Origin: Vibrio comitans
GTDB taxonomy: Bacteria > Pseudomonadota > Gammaproteobacteria > Enterobacterales > Vibrionaceae
Reading direction: 5' to 3'
Assembly (NCBI GenBank): GCA_024346835.1
Contig: AP024867.1
Span: forward strand, 806,001-870,000
Length of the DNA stretch: 64,000 nt
A program made the translations under genes and the position numbers. Of the stretch, positions 45,641-55,928 are shown one piece after another; the first letter of the stretch is position 1; each line of letters opens with the position of its first letter. The notes under the pieces were generated by a model. That model had not been told where the DNA came from and did no database searches. It was given only the letters and a program-made list of their open reading frames with translations.

Positions 45641-47203
45641 TTAGTAAGAATGGATCTTCGCCTCTATATCTTTGAGGTTGCTGTTGAAAAAGAGTTTTCG
45701 CGCTAAATCTAAGACAGCGGGTGACCCAGCTTCACGAATCGTCTCGTAGTAGTACTCCTCCGCAGAAGCAGTATTGCCGGAGCTTTCTTCAATCTTTGCA
45801 TAGAGTACGGTCGAAAACAGACTGTAGTGATGGTTCGGGATCTGCTCTAAATACTCTTTTGCTCGTTTGGGTTCATCAAGAGACAAATAATAAGCCGCAA
45901 GCGCATCATAGACTCGATAAGATTCTGGATTCGATTCCATGGCCATAAGACGTGATTTCATTTCTTGGTTAAGCTGCTTAACTTTTTCTTTGGCATTAGG
46001 TGGCTGTGTCACGAAGATACTCGCGAGCTCAAAAATGTACTTATCTGACGCGACCAAATGATTGTCTGGCGATATCTCATATGCTTGACTGACACTTTCA
46101 ATCGCTTCGGCATATTTGACCGTTAAACTGAATCCTAGCGATTCAAGTATGTGATGAAGAGCAGCTTGATTTTCGGGCAATTCACTGACTTGCTCAGCAA
46201 TGATGGATTTCGGGATATCCAACTTAAATGCATCGAGAAGGTCATCGAGCATGACTTCAATCGTTGAGTGCAGGGCCGTGGATGGCTCAATAACGTAGCT
46301 GCGATCTAGGTGTTTAAAACTGGATGTGCGATTGAAGTAAGTCACTTCCAGTGACTTTCTATCGCCACTACTCACCGTCCCGAAAGTAATCACATTTGCG
46401 GAGTTAGGTACGTAATTTTCATCAAATACAATCCGATAATCTTTGTAGACTGTTAGGTAATCCAACAGCTTTCTGATGATGCCGATGGTGAAGGGATCTT
46501 CGGTTAATCCTTCTTTTAGGTCGACAAAGATATACCTAGGTTCAAGAGAAAGGTAGTGGATCTCTTGTTGATCCGATGCGGTTTGAACTTGCGCTACATC
46601 CTCACTTTTCTGATTGGATTGCATAAACAGCATGCCCGCGAGAACAAATACAACAATGGCAAGAATATAGACTAAGGGTGACTTTTTAGGTGCTTGTTCC
46701 TGTGAAGGATGAACAACCGCAGGAGCCGGTTTTTCCTCACTTTCTAATGTCTGAACCTCGGCTGTTGGAGGGGATTGCTCTGGTGCGGGTTCCTCTGTTT
46801 TTGGCGCTTCACTGACAGGTGGTGTAGGCTCTTTTTCTACGCGGATAGGTGCGGCAACTTTAGGTTTATCAACCTGCTGCTCAATATGGTCTATTTCAAA
46901 CTTATAACCACGCTTTGGCACAGTGACTATGTAACCCATCGCGTGTCGATTAGGGGCTTTCAGTGTTTTTCTAAGCTCAAATATTGCCTGGGTAATAACT
47001 TGGTCTGTCAGGATTGAGCCGTTCCATACCTCGTCGATGAGCTCGTTACGAGAGAATACAGTATTGGGGTTCTGACAAAAAAAGTGCAGAAGTTTAGAAA
47101 GGCGATTGTCTAGGGTGAAGGTTTCCCCCTGATAATTGAGTTTGTCTTCGTCTGGGGTAAACACCCAACCATCAAAGCGATACGTCACATACTCTTTATC
47201 CAT
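45641..47203 (-). CDS. ToxR/CadC-type membrane-bound transcriptional regulator
   Basis: A 520-residue protein with an OmpR-type winged helix at residues 1-105 (FTLDNRLSKLLHFFCQNPNT, DQVITQAIFELRKTLK, YIVTVPKRGYKF). A proline- and glutamate-rich linker of about 70 residues follows, then one membrane helix near residue 180 (SPLVYILAIVVFVLAGMLFM), and a periplasmic part of about 320 residues with helical repeats that look like tetratricopeptides near the C-terminus (RAKEYLEQIPNHHYSLFST, SSGNTASAEEYYYETI). The layout is that of CadC and ToxR, which read envelope signals and act on DNA from the membrane. Signal and targets are unknown. It is alone, with its own terminator. Confidence 0.88.
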   Translation of the reverse strand: MDKEYVTYRFDGWVFTPDEDKLNYQGETFTLDNRLSKLLHFFCQNPNTVFSRNELIDEVWNGSILTDQVITQAIFELRKTLKAPNRHAMGYIVTVPKRGYKFEIDHIEQQVDKPKVAAPIRVEKEPTPPVSEAPKTEEPAPEQSPPTAEVQTLESEEKPAPAVVHPSQEQAPKKSPLVYILAIVVFVLAGMLFMQSNQKSEDVAQVQTASDQQEIHYLSLEPRYIFVDLKEGLTEDPFTIGIIRKLLDYLTVYKDYRIVFDENYVPNSANVITFGTVSSGDRKSLEVTYFNRTSSFKHLDRSYVIEPSTALHSTIEVMLDDLLDAFKLDIPKSIIAEQVSELPENQAALHHILESLGFSLTVKYAEAIESVSQAYEISPDNHLVASDKYIFELASIFVTQPPNAKEKVKQLNQEMKSRLMAMESNPESYRVYDALAAYYLSLDEPKRAKEYLEQIPNHHYSLFSTVLYAKIEESSGNTASAEEYYYETIREAGSPAVLDLARKLFFNSNLKDIEAKIHSY

Positions 47204-47561
47204 AATATTCTTATTCTATCCATTTAATTGAGAGAGACTAGCGAGTGCTAACGGGTCTTAGTTCCTTTAAATGACCACAGCAGGCGAAAACTGCCATTGT
47301 CATTCCTAGTGTACGATTGGCTTAGCTTCAAGCTTGTAATCGGAGAGCCACTGAATGTTCATCACCTAAGGTAGGACTGTAAACATAAATATAGTCAATT
47401 AACTGACAATGTCATAAAAAACAGCGAGATAAAGAATGATTAATGGAGAGATTTGTCTTTGAGTGAGCATTGGAAGAAGAATATCAAAGCGATGACTTGT
47501 AAGTTGAGTCATATAAGCCTCAAAACATCGCGTTTTGAGGCTTTTTGTTGATGTTAGATTG
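47204..47561. other. Intergenic region, about 360 bases
   Basis: It carries the promoter of the membrane regulator and the terminator of xylFGH. No gene is seen. Confidence 0.55.
47517..47546 (-). terminator. Terminator of xylFGH
   Basis: A perfect 10-bp stem GCCTCAAAAC (47517-47526) with GTTTTGAGGC (47532-47541). The T-run is on the plus strand (47542-47546) and is poor on the minus strand, so it may act both ways or mainly as mRNA 3' protection. Confidence 0.55.
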
Positions 47562-48734
47562 TTAGCGGCGCTGCTTGGTGGCGCTATCCATCCAAACGGC
47601 GAGTAATAGAATTGCCCCTTTAACCACGTATTGCCAGAACGTAGGGACGTCCATCATGCTCATACCGTTGTCCAGTGAGGCCATGATAAAGGCACCAATC
47701 ACAGCTCCGATAACGGTGCCTACACCGCCGGCCATACTCGCCCCGCCAATTACACAGGCTGCAATAGCGTCGAGTTCTGCGATATTACCTGCAGAGGGAG
47801 ATCCTGCGCCTAGTCGGGAGCTCAGTATTAAACCGGCAATCGCCACTAAGAAGCCGTTCATCGCATAGACTTTTAGCTTGGTCTTTTCGACATTGATACC
47901 AGACAGTCTGGCTGCATCAATATTGCCACCGATAGCATAAATACGGCGACCAAAACGGGTCTTCGACGCCAGTATGGTTCCACCAATTAAAAATATGGTT
48001 AACAAGAGTACTGGCGTTGGCACGCCGCGATAGTTGTTCAACACCAAAATCAAAGACAGAACCGCGATACCAATAAAGGAGCTTTTCAGCAATGACGCCC
48101 CAGTAGTGCTGGTAGGCAAGTTATATTGAGCTCGATTGATGTTTTGTTTTTTCTGCCATCCAAAGTAGAGCGCAAGACATGCAGTACCTAGGATCAAACT
48201 GAACAGGTTGGGTAGGTAGCTCTGGCCAATTAAAGACATCGCCTCTGAAGTAGGTGCTACCGTTGTACCGTCAGTGATACCGATAAGGATACCGCGAAAC
48301 GCGAGCATACCTGCGAGCGTTACTATGAACGACGGTACTTTACGATACGCAACCCACCAACCATTCCAAGCGCCTAGTAAAAATCCCGCTGTCAGGGTAA
48401 TCGCTATGGTTAGTGGTAGTGGCAAGCCAAACCATACATCCATAATGGCAGCGCAGCCGCCTAGCAATCCCATCATAGAACCTACAGACAGGTCGATCTC
48501 GCCACTGATGATCACAAAGACCATACCAATGGCCAAGATGCCTGTAATTGCGGTTTGTCGGAATAGGTTAGAGATGTTCCTAGGGGTTAAGTAACTCCAA
48601 TCAGTCATGATGCTAAAGAAAAGCATAATGAACAGGATTGCCCCTGCCATCACTAGCAGTTGCAGGTTCATGCTTTTTAATTTGTCTCGCCAACTCTCGT
48701 TATTGATGGCATTGATTTCTTTTGATTGCTCCAT
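47562..48734 (-). CDS. xylH: Xylose ABC transporter, permease
   Basis: A 390-residue inner-membrane permease of the ribose/xylose (CUT2) ABC family. It has about 10 hydrophobic segments and the family stretches [21 protein letters not shown] and [20 protein letters not shown]. Length is close to E. coli XylH (393). Its ATG overlaps the stop of xylG by one base, so the two are coupled. It forms the channel of the complex. Confidence 0.93.
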   Translation of the reverse strand: MEQSKEINAINNESWRDKLKSMNLQLLVMAGAILFIMLFFSIMTDWSYLTPRNISNLFRQTAITGILAIGMVFVIISGEIDLSVGSMMGLLGGCAAIMDVWFGLPLPLTIAITLTAGFLLGAWNGWWVAYRKVPSFIVTLAGMLAFRGILIGITDGTTVAPTSEAMSLIGQSYLPNLFSLILGTACLALYFGWQKKQNINRAQYNLPTSTTGASLLKSSFIGIAVLSLILVLNNYRGVPTPVLLLTIFLIGGTILASKTRFGRRIYAIGGNIDAARLSGINVEKTKLKVYAMNGFLVAIAGLILSSRLGAGSPSAGNIAELDAIAACVIGGASMAGGVGTVIGAVIGAFIMASLDNGMSMMDVPTFWQYVVKGAILLLAVWMDSATKQRR

Positions 48735-50254
48735 TACGCCACTTCTCCTTCAGATAACGCACAATCCATCACGATTTCTTGTGATAGATTTTCATTAATT
48801 AGATCGCCTTTAATTCGGCCTTCATGCATTACCAGCACGCGGTCGCTTATTCCAAGTACTTCGGGTAGTTCAGACGATATCATGATGATACTTATGCCTT
48901 TTTTTACTAACTGAAACATCAACTTGTAGATTTCGTATTTAGCGCCGACATCAATACCGCGTGTTGGCTCATCGAGAATTAGCACACTTGGATTGATCAT
49001 TAAAAAGCGCGCTAGGATGGCCTTTTGTTGGTTACCCCCGGATAGATTTTTTATAGCGATTTCCGCATTAGGGGTTTTTACGGTTAATTTTTTGATTGAG
49101 TCATCAATAGCATTAGCTTCGGCAGACTCATCAAGAAACCCAAGGCTCTGAAATTGGTCGATTCCAGCTAAAGAAATGTTTTGACCCACGCCCATGATTG
49201 GTACGATGCCGTGGCGCTTTCTATCCTCTGGCACCATTGCAATGCCAGCGTTGAGTGCGTCTCTGCTGCTAGAGCAACTAAGCACTTCACCGTTGAGATA
49301 AAACGTACCATTGTGCTTACCTTGGTAGCACCCGTACAGGCACTCCATGAGTTCGGTTCGACCTGCGCCTACCAAACCTGAAACGCCCAATATTTCGCCT
49401 TGACGTAAGATGAAGCTAGCATTTCTCACCTTAGGTATGGATGAATTTGCCTTATCCCATGCATTGATATTTTTCGCCTCTAAAACGACCTCTCCAATAT
49501 CATGTGGCTCTTTGGGAAATAGCTGTTTCATTTCACGACCTACCATCATGGTGATGATGTCATCGGTGGACATTTCTGCCGCTTTGCGTGTGCCGATATG
49601 TGTACCGTCTCTGATCACGCAGATTTGATCTGAAATCGCTTTCACTTCCCCTAATTTGTGAGAGATGTAAATACAGCTCACCCCAGAGGAACGCAGATCT
49701 TTGACCAGCTCAAGTAAGATATCGGTTTCGGACTCTGTAAGGGGAGCGGTAGGCTCATCAAGAACGAGCAGCTTTGCATTCTTTGACAGTGCTTTCGCAA
49801 TCTCAACTAATTGTTGCTGTCCTACACCTAGGTCTTCGACCTTTGTTTCAGGAGATACCGAAAGCTTTACTTTCTTTAATAAAAGCTCGGCTTCGTAGTG
49901 CATGAGTTCAAAATCCAACAGCCCGTATTTCGTTAGCTCTGCACCTAAAAATAGATTTTCTAGAATTGATAGTTCTTTAACTAAGGTGAGCTCTTGGTGA
50001 ATGATGGCAATACCAAGGGCCTCGGTATCTGCAATGCTTTTTGGCTGTATATTTTCGCCGTTATAAGTGATTGTGCCCTCGAACTCACCATGAGGATAAA
50101 TCCCACACAGCACTTTCACTAAGGTTGATTTACCTGAACCATTTTCTCCACATAAAGAGAGAATCTCGCCTTTTTCTAGGCGAATACTGACACCATCTAA
50201 TGCCTTTACTGGTCCAAAGCATTTGACGATGTTTTTCATTTCTAACAGGGACAT
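48734..50254 (-). CDS. xylG: Xylose ABC transporter, ATPase
   Basis: A 506-residue ATPase with two ABC domains in tandem. The first has Walker [10 protein letters not shown] near residue 37, signature [13 protein letters not shown] and Walker [10 protein letters not shown]. The second has the degenerate GLVGAGRTE at the Walker A place and LSGGNQQKA with [10 protein letters not shown], the pattern of sugar ABC ATPases. Length matches E. coli XylG (513). It follows xylF by 111 bases that hold a strong hairpin. Confidence 0.93.
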   Translation of the reverse strand: MSLLEMKNIVKCFGPVKALDGVSIRLEKGEILSLCGENGSGKSTLVKVLCGIYPHGEFEGTITYNGENIQPKSIADTEALGIAIIHQELTLVKELSILENLFLGAELTKYGLLDFELMHYEAELLLKKVKLSVSPETKVEDLGVGQQQLVEIAKALSKNAKLLVLDEPTAPLTESETDILLELVKDLRSSGVSCIYISHKLGEVKAISDQICVIRDGTHIGTRKAAEMSTDDIITMMVGREMKQLFPKEPHDIGEVVLEAKNINAWDKANSSIPKVRNASFILRQGEILGVSGLVGAGRTELMECLYGCYQGKHNGTFYLNGEVLSCSSSRDALNAGIAMVPEDRKRHGIVPIMGVGQNISLAGIDQFQSLGFLDESAEANAIDDSIKKLTVKTPNAEIAIKNLSGGNQQKAILARFLMINPSVLILDEPTRGIDVGAKYEIYKLMFQLVKKGISIIMISSELPEVLGISDRVLVMHEGRIKGDLINENLSQEIVMDCALSEGEVA

Positions 50255-50329
50255 CTTGTACCTCTAACCATTCCAAGATCCATCCTGTGCTATTCCCTTA
50301 GCAACGAATAGATGACAAATCTAGTAATT

Positions 50330-50350
50330 GCGCCAAGCTAGGCTTGGCGC
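50330..50350 (-). repeat. Intercistronic hairpin between xylF and xylG
   Basis: A perfect 9-bp stem, GCGCCAAGC (50330-50338) with GCTTGGCGC (50342-50350), loop TAG, just after the xylF stop. Such elements commonly keep the binding-protein mRNA stable, so that more XylF than XylG/H is made. The T-run is absent. Confidence 0.7.
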
Positions 50351-50365
50351 TAATTTCGCTATGGT

Positions 50366-51355
50366 TTACTGCGTATAAACATCAGATTCTTTGTGGAACT
50401 TGTCCGCAATGACGGTTGTTTTGACGTTGGTTCTATTTACTGGAATAGGCTCTAGTAGGAAAGAAGGAACATCTTTGATGCCGTTGTTGATAGAGAAGTT
50501 AGATGTTGGAGCTTGGTCTTCGCCTAGCTCTACTGCAATCTCAGCTGCGCGAGTCGCAAGGGTTGAGATAGGTTTGTAAATGGTCATGGTTTGTGTGCCA
50601 TCAACAATACGGCGGATAGCCGCAAGGTCAGCATCTTGTCCAGAGATAGCGACTTTTCCTGCCAGTCCTTGTGCGTCAAGAGCTTGAATTGCGCCACCTG
50701 CAGTTGCGTCATTGGAAGCTACAACCACATCAATTTCATTTTGATTAGCGGTTAGGGCATTTTCCATGATTTTCAGAGCATTCTCTGCTAACCAGTAATC
50801 AACCCACTGGTCGCCAACAACCTTGATATCGCCAGAATCAATCTTAGGTTGTAGAACGTTCATTTGTCCTTGGCGGAAAAGTTTTGCGTTGTTATCGGTA
50901 GGAGAGCCGCCCATTAGGAAGTAGTTGCCGGTAGGTTGTGCTTCCACAAGAGCTTTAGCTTGTAGCTCGCCAACTTTTTCATTATCAAAAGAAAGATAGA
51001 AGTCGATCTCAGCGTTATTGATCAGGCGGTCATACGCAAGAACATTGATACCGTCACGCTTTGCTTCCTTAATAACGTTGGAAAGTACCTCGCCATTAGT
51101 TGGAATGATGACAAGCACATCCACACCACGAGAGATCATGTTTTCAACTTGGGAAATCTGCGTTTGTTCGTTCCCGTTTGCAGACTGAACGTATACTTTT
51201 GCCCCTAATTCTTCGGCGCGATCCACAAACATATCGCGGTCTTTTTGCCATCGTTCAAGCCTAAGATCATCGATGACCATGCCAATTTTAACCTGAGCAA
51301 AAGCAGGAGTGGCGAAGCCAATGATTAGAGCGCATAACATTATTATTTTTTTCAT
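50366..51355 (-). CDS. xylF: Xylose-binding periplasmic protein
   Basis: A 329-residue substrate-binding protein with a 21-residue signal peptide ending AFA. The mature sequence reads KIGMVIDDLRLERWQKDRD, ANGNEQTQISQVENMISRG, YDRLINNAEIDFYLSFDNEK and AISGQDADLAAIRRI, almost as in E. coli XylF. The ATG at 51355 is preferred to one 39 bases earlier because AGGA lies ahead and the signal peptide starts there. First gene of xylFGH; the xylAB enzymes and XylR are not in the window. Confidence 0.95.
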   Translation of the reverse strand: MKKIIMLCALIIGFATPAFAQVKIGMVIDDLRLERWQKDRDMFVDRAEELGAKVYVQSANGNEQTQISQVENMISRGVDVLVIIPTNGEVLSNVIKEAKRDGINVLAYDRLINNAEIDFYLSFDNEKVGELQAKALVEAQPTGNYFLMGGSPTDNNAKLFRQGQMNVLQPKIDSGDIKVVGDQWVDYWLAENALKIMENALTANQNEIDVVVASNDATAGGAIQALDAQGLAGKVAISGQDADLAAIRRIVDGTQTMTIYKPISTLATRAAEIAVELGEDQAPTSNFSINNGIKDVPSFLLEPIPVNRTNVKTTVIADKFHKESDVYTQ

Positions 51356-51798
51356 TACACTGTCCTTTGATTCACGTTTATTATTGAAATTCATTATATT
51401 TCGAATTCCATATATATTTTAAATCAATAGGTTGCTTGCTTCTTTTGTCTGAATTGAAAATACGTTTATGTTTTTTGGTATTTGTTTTGAATTGTGATGG
51501 TGTTTAAAATGCGTGCTACTTGTTTGATATTTGTGCTGATTGAGATCACTGAAATTGGTTCTAATTTCATCTTGAATGTGATCTTTAAACATCGGTAAGA
51601 ACGGAAAAACAGTGTCAATATGACTATTTGGCTATCGATCCAAGAAAAAGTACTCAAGGAGAGTAGATCTACTAGTACACCCCAAAAAGCGAATAGATGG
51701 AGCTTTGTCGTAATTTTCTAAACTCGGGGCTTAAATGATTCATAAGCTAACGTAAAATAGACTGATAAGCTTTGGCAGAAAGAGTAGAGGAAAAGACA
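51356..51798. other. Divergent region between xylF and the HAD gene, about 440 bases
   Basis: AT-rich, no gene. It must hold the xylFGH promoter. A weak inverted repeat GAAAT-N8-ATTTC sits near 51549-51567 and could be a regulator site, but I cannot support it further. Confidence 0.45.
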
Positions 51799-52446
51799 AT
51801 GTTGAAAGCCGTACTGTTTGATATGGATGGCCTCATCTTCGACACTGAATCTGTATACAAGAAAAGTTGGCAGTTTGCCGCGCAAGAGCAAGGATTGAGT
51901 ATCACCGATGATTTTTATCAGCAGTTCATCGGCGTTCAAGACACAGAGTGCGAACGTATTCTCGCAGAACACTTTGGTTCAAAAATGGATATGACACGTT
52001 ATTGCTTGGTGAGAGACAAGCACTTCCATGCTCTGAGAGAGAAAGGCATTGCGTATAAACCTGGCTATGACGCTCTGTTCAACGCGATTAAGCAACGCGG
52101 TTTAAAAATGGCTATCGTGACTTCCTCACATCTACCAGAGGTGAAACATAACTTTCGAGATAGTGAGTATCTCGCGGGTTATGATTTAGTGATTACGGCT
52201 GAAGATGTCACGCGCGGTAAGCCTAATCCAGATTGTTATCTAATGGCTTGCCAGAGGTTAGGATTGAAACCAGAGCAATGTTTAGTACTAGAAGATTCCA
52301 ATAATGGGGTACAAGCGGGACTTGATGCAGGTTGTCATGTGGTAATGATTCCTGACTTATTGCCTCCAAAAGAAGATTTTTTGCATAAAGCAAAGGTTCT
52401 AAAGCAACTGGATGAAGTGATCGTCCTACTAGAAAGCAGCTATTAA
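51799..52446 (+). CDS. HAD-superfamily phosphatase, beta-phosphoglucomutase-like
   Basis: A 215-residue hydrolase. LFDMDGLIFDTE at residues 6-17 carries the nucleophile and acid/base aspartates, then IVTSSHLPEV supplies the motif II Ser/Thr, the motif III lysine is in TRGKPNPDCY, and VLEDSNNGVQAG supplies motif IV. It would dephosphorylate a sugar phosphate or act as a phosphoglucomutase. The ATG at 51799 fits the family start, with GAGG ahead; the frame begins with a TTG at 51772. Monocistronic, next to tRNA-Gly. Confidence 0.88.
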   Translation: MLKAVLFDMDGLIFDTESVYKKSWQFAAQEQGLSITDDFYQQFIGVQDTECERILAEHFGSKMDMTRYCLVRDKHFHALREKGIAYKPGYDALFNAIKQRGLKMAIVTSSHLPEVKHNFRDSEYLAGYDLVITAEDVTRGKPNPDCYLMACQRLGLKPEQCLVLEDSNNGVQAGLDAGCHVVMIPDLLPPKEDFLHKAKVLKQLDEVIVLLESSY

Positions 52447-52590
52447 AGACTAGGTGAATATGAGATAACGCCTTGTGTTCGCATGGTTTTTGCTCATTTA
52501 GGGTAAAAAGCGCGCGAACGCTCATAAACAGTGAAATTAAGGCTTTTAATTTCTCATCGTTATGGCATATTAAATGCGTCTACACGATGT

Positions 52591-52665
<75 letters not shown>

Positions 52666-53130
52666 ATCATCTTCTCTATGTTTTACTTCCTATTATATTG
52701 AATTTACACGCTTCATTGCGTGATTTGTCACGTCTGGAATTCACGATTTTTGATGTAGCTAACCTATGCGTGGTCAATTGATGGGAAGATCGGAGTTACT
52801 TGACTTAACTCCATCGATTTAAGCAACAAAGCCGATGAACGTCGAAATGCTAAATATTGCTTAAACAAGTGTCCCGTCTGTCGTGTGCATATCACTCTTG
52901 GGAACGCAAAGTTACTCTCTCCTGTTCTAATTCTCTATTCATTCTCTTGCAGTATTAATACTGATTACACTCTTTCTTCCTTATTGAATACTACTCCCGA
53001 ATTAACGAGTTCTTAGTTTAACTATTTCAAGTTTTGATTCGTCCTTTTTATCTCGGGCTCCACGCTTGGGCCCGAGTCTTTTATGGAAAGCCATCTCACA
53101 TTGAACGTGATTGAGAGAGTGAGTATTACC
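52666..53130. other. Region between tRNA-Gly and the maturase gene, about 465 bases
   Basis: No protein gene is supported. A small hairpin CACGC/GCGTG (52707-52722) may help tRNA 3' processing or termination. A strong terminator-like hairpin lies at 53052-53082, 48 bases before the maturase start, with no gene ahead of it, so a regulatory leader or a small RNA is possible. Confidence 0.5.
53052..53082 (+). terminator. Terminator-like hairpin in the maturase leader
   Basis: A 9-bp stem CTCGGGCTC (53052-53060) with GGGCCCGAG (53068-53076), one G-U pair, 7-base loop, then TCTTTT. It sits 54 bases upstream of ATG 53131 with no reading frame in front, so it could be an attenuator or the end of a small RNA. 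Confidence 0.6.
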
Positions 53131-54423
53131 ATGTCCAGATTATTGTCTTCATACCAACCTAATGAACCTAGCAAACGTATGAATATCATGACTAAACCTA
53201 TTGGTTCGGCATGCAACATCGATTGCACCTATTGCTATTACCTAAGCAAAGAAGAGCTTTTAGGTCACCAGTCTGGGTGCGGTACTCAAATGTCTGAAGA
53301 GATGTTGGAGGCTTACATCAAGTCTTACATTGAAAAACAAAATCACTCTGAGATCATTTTTCATTGGCAAGGCGGTGAGCCTACATTGTTGGGAGTCAAT
53401 TTCTTTCGTGATGTGGTGCGTCTACAAAAAAAGTATCGACCAAATGGTGTCACCATTGAGAATAACCTGCAGACAAATGGCACCTTGCTTAACGACGAGT
53501 GGGGCAAATTTTTAAGCAAGAATAACTTCATGGTGGGTCTGAGTATCGATGGGCCCGAGATGATTCACAATACTTATCGAACCAATCGCGCTGGTCGTGG
53601 AACATTTCGACAAACGATGAAGGGCGTTGAGGTACTGCATAAGCACAACGTGAACTTTGCGACTTTAACTTGTGTTAACAACATTAGTGGTGCAAACCCA
53701 CTGCAAGTGTATCGCTTTCTTCGTGATGAGGTACGTTCACCTCAGATGCAATTTATCCCCATCGTAGAACCAAAATCATTCCGTGATACCGCTCCGCAGC
53801 ATTGGCCTGATAGCGAAGTACTCTTTCAAGGCATGCCTGAAACTGAGCCAAATCATCCCAACTCAATTGTTGAAGCGTGGTGCGTTTCACCTTCGCAATG
53901 GGGAACATTCTTGTGCACGGTTTTTGATGAATGGCTTGAGAATGACATCGGCAAAATTAACGTACCGTATTTCGAAGCCTGTGTAGAAACGTGGATGGGC
54001 AGGGTGAACCCACTTTGTACTTTAGCGCCTATGTGTGGCAAGGGCTTGGCGATAGAACACAATGGTGATGTATTTGCATGTGACCATTATGTTTATCCCC
54101 AATATAAGCTTGGAAATATTAAGGATGAAGCCCTAGATGATATGCAGTTTTCTGCAGGGCAAGAAGAGTTTGGCCGTGCAAAGGAAGCTAGTTTGCCCAA
54201 ACAATGTCGCCAATGTACTTATCAATTTGCATGTTTTGGAGAGTGTCCTAAAAATCGCTTCACCAAAACACTCGAGGGTGAAGTCGGACTCAATTATCTT
54301 TGCGCGGGTTGGAAACAGTTTTTCTCTCATATTGATCCCTACATCTCAATGATCGTTGCCACTATGGGTTACCCAATACACAAAGGGGTGAACTCAGAAG
54401 CAATGCAGATCAAATTTAAGTAA
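53131..54423 (+). CDS. Anaerobic sulfatase-maturating enzyme (radical SAM, SPASM domain)
   Basis: A 430-residue radical-SAM enzyme of the AslB/anSME type, which converts an active-site Cys or Ser of a sulfatase to formylglycine. The 4Fe-4S motif CNIDCTYC is at Cys28, Cys32 and Cys35, a GGEPTLL SAM-binding stretch follows, and the C-terminal SPASM clusters are seen as CTLAPMCGKG, VFACDHYVYP, CRQCTYQFACFGECPKNRF and the final Cys in NYLCAGW. ATG 53131 is chosen over 53083 because of the GAGAG ahead and the family length. No sulfatase is in the window. It starts the Bat-like operon, with the next gene nine bases away. Confidence 0.92.
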   Translation: MSRLLSSYQPNEPSKRMNIMTKPIGSACNIDCTYCYYLSKEELLGHQSGCGTQMSEEMLEAYIKSYIEKQNHSEIIFHWQGGEPTLLGVNFFRDVVRLQKKYRPNGVTIENNLQTNGTLLNDEWGKFLSKNNFMVGLSIDGPEMIHNTYRTNRAGRGTFRQTMKGVEVLHKHNVNFATLTCVNNISGANPLQVYRFLRDEVRSPQMQFIPIVEPKSFRDTAPQHWPDSEVLFQGMPETEPNHPNSIVEAWCVSPSQWGTFLCTVFDEWLENDIGKINVPYFEACVETWMGRVNPLCTLAPMCGKGLAIEHNGDVFACDHYVYPQYKLGNIKDEALDDMQFSAGQEEFGRAKEASLPKQCRQCTYQFACFGECPKNRFTKTLEGEVGLNYLCAGWKQFFSHIDPYISMIVATMGYPIHKGVNSEAMQIKFK

Positions 54424-54432
54424 GGATAGATT

Positions 54433-54930
54433 ATGAAACATTTATATAAAATCGCGTTGGTTTGTGTTGTTTTTGCCTTCAACAGTGTTGCTTCTGAGGT
54501 AGATGGGCTATTTCCAGAGGTTAGGGTGAATCACTTCATAGACCTCGCGTTCTCAGAGAAGTCAGATACTTACACCGAGTACGCTATCTTGTTCAACTTT
54601 TGTCAACAAAGAGCGGAACATGCGGATTGCAAACAGCCATTTCAGGATGCGGAAAGTCGCTACAAGGTTGCGGAAGCGAATCATAAAGTTTTATTGATGG
54701 TCGCAAGTACCGATATGAAAACCTTGGAGATGCCATTGGCAGGTGAGCATGAGCTTACCCAGTTGCTAGCGAAGCAGGGTTACCTTGATGAAACCTCACA
54801 AACTACGACCTTGCTTAGCGCACTTAATTTGTGGCTTAAAGACAATAGCCTGCCACCTACAGACAAAGTTTATTTTCTGCATAGTCTAATGGTAAAAGTG
54901 GATAGCGCTTCTTCAGAGCAGGCACTATAA
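54433..54930 (+). CDS. Small secreted protein of unknown function in the Bat-like operon
   Basis: A 165-residue protein with a signal peptide of about 20 residues (ALVCVVFAFNSVAS). The mature part is helical and has two cysteines in NFCQQRAEHADCKQ that could form a disulfide. I know no family. It lies between the maturase and the HEAT/TPR protein with gaps of nine and four bases, so it is one operon. AAGGA precedes the start. Confidence 0.75.
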   Translation: MKHLYKIALVCVVFAFNSVASEVDGLFPEVRVNHFIDLAFSEKSDTYTEYAILFNFCQQRAEHADCKQPFQDAESRYKVAEANHKVLLMVASTDMKTLEMPLAGEHELTQLLAKQGYLDETSQTTTLLSALNLWLKDNSLPPTDKVYFLHSLMVKVDSASSEQAL

Positions 54931-54934
54931 CGTT

Positions 54935-55921
54935 ATGTGGGGAACTAACCTATTACGTCTGTGTGTTGTTGGCCTTACTTTTATATTGCCAATGCAAACT
55001 GCTTATTCTTCGTCACTAGACGATCAAGAAATGTCTCTCGCTCGCTTATCGCAAAATGAATCTATAGATCTTGCTACACGAACTGAAGCGACACGACTTT
55101 TAGGGCAGTTTTCCGGCCCTAATGCGCTTATTGCTATCGGGCGCGCGTCGCGTCACCACGAACCGCTAATGCGATTAGCTGCGATTCAAGCTGCAGCACA
55201 GTGGAATGGCCCAGCTCGTTGGGATCTTGTTTCTCCTTTGCTGGACGACTCAGACGAGTTGGTCAACTCAACGGCTGTCATGGTCTTGATTCCCCAATGG
55301 TCTCAAATGACCAAAGTCTATCGCGACAAGCTCTTTCCCTTTGCTGAACGTTACTTGTCGAATCTGCCAGATGACCTTGAAGGACAACTCATCGCGGCCT
55401 GGGCAGAGCAAAATATGGGTGATATTGATGCTGCCGAATCTCGCTTAAACAAGTTATATCAACAGGGCAAGGACGTTAGAGTCGTGCTTGGGTATAGCAA
55501 AGTATTGCTCGCCAATCATAAACCAAAGAAAGCTCAGTTATTGCTCGAAGATAACCTAGATCATGTGGACGACTCGGCCACTCTTTATCACCAATTGGGT
55601 AATGTATTGCTGATAAATGGCGAACTTGAGGCTTCTTCACATGCTTATCAAATGGCTTACCAGCTTGATCCTAGCATTGATCATTATGCTTTAGATTACG
55701 CTCTTTCTATTCAAAATGACCACCCTCAAGTATCGATAAACATCTTTGAAAAGCTCTATGCAGAGTCAAAGAGTCCTCAGTATTTATATGCAGAATGTGA
55801 AGTGATGCTTGTGCAAAATCTCCCAGCAAAAGAGTGTTTAGCTGAACTCTCACGGGTTACATCACAACAAGTGGCGAATGAGCTTTTAGAAAAAACGCAG
55901 TCACAGTTAAAGAAAGATTGA
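54935..55921 (+). CDS. HEAT- and TPR-repeat periplasmic protein
   Basis: A 328-residue protein with an N-terminal signal peptide or anchor (LCVVGLTFILPMQTAYSS). Residues about 45-120 look like HEAT repeats (TRTEATRLLGQFSGPNALIA, HEPLMRLAAIQAAAQW) and residues about 150-290 like tetratricopeptide repeats (QNMGDIDAAESRLNKLYQQG, YHQLGNVLLINGELEASSHA). It would serve as a scaffold for the vWA and MoxR proteins. Gaps of four and seven bases keep it in the operon. No specific function known. Confidence 0.78.
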   Translation: MWGTNLLRLCVVGLTFILPMQTAYSSSLDDQEMSLARLSQNESIDLATRTEATRLLGQFSGPNALIAIGRASRHHEPLMRLAAIQAAAQWNGPARWDLVSPLLDDSDELVNSTAVMVLIPQWSQMTKVYRDKLFPFAERYLSNLPDDLEGQLIAAWAEQNMGDIDAAESRLNKLYQQGKDVRVVLGYSKVLLANHKPKKAQLLLEDNLDHVDDSATLYHQLGNVLLINGELEASSHAYQMAYQLDPSIDHYALDYALSIQNDHPQVSINIFEKLYAESKSPQYLYAECEVMLVQNLPAKECLAELSRVTSQQVANELLEKTQSQLKKD

Positions 55922-55928
55922 GTCAATT

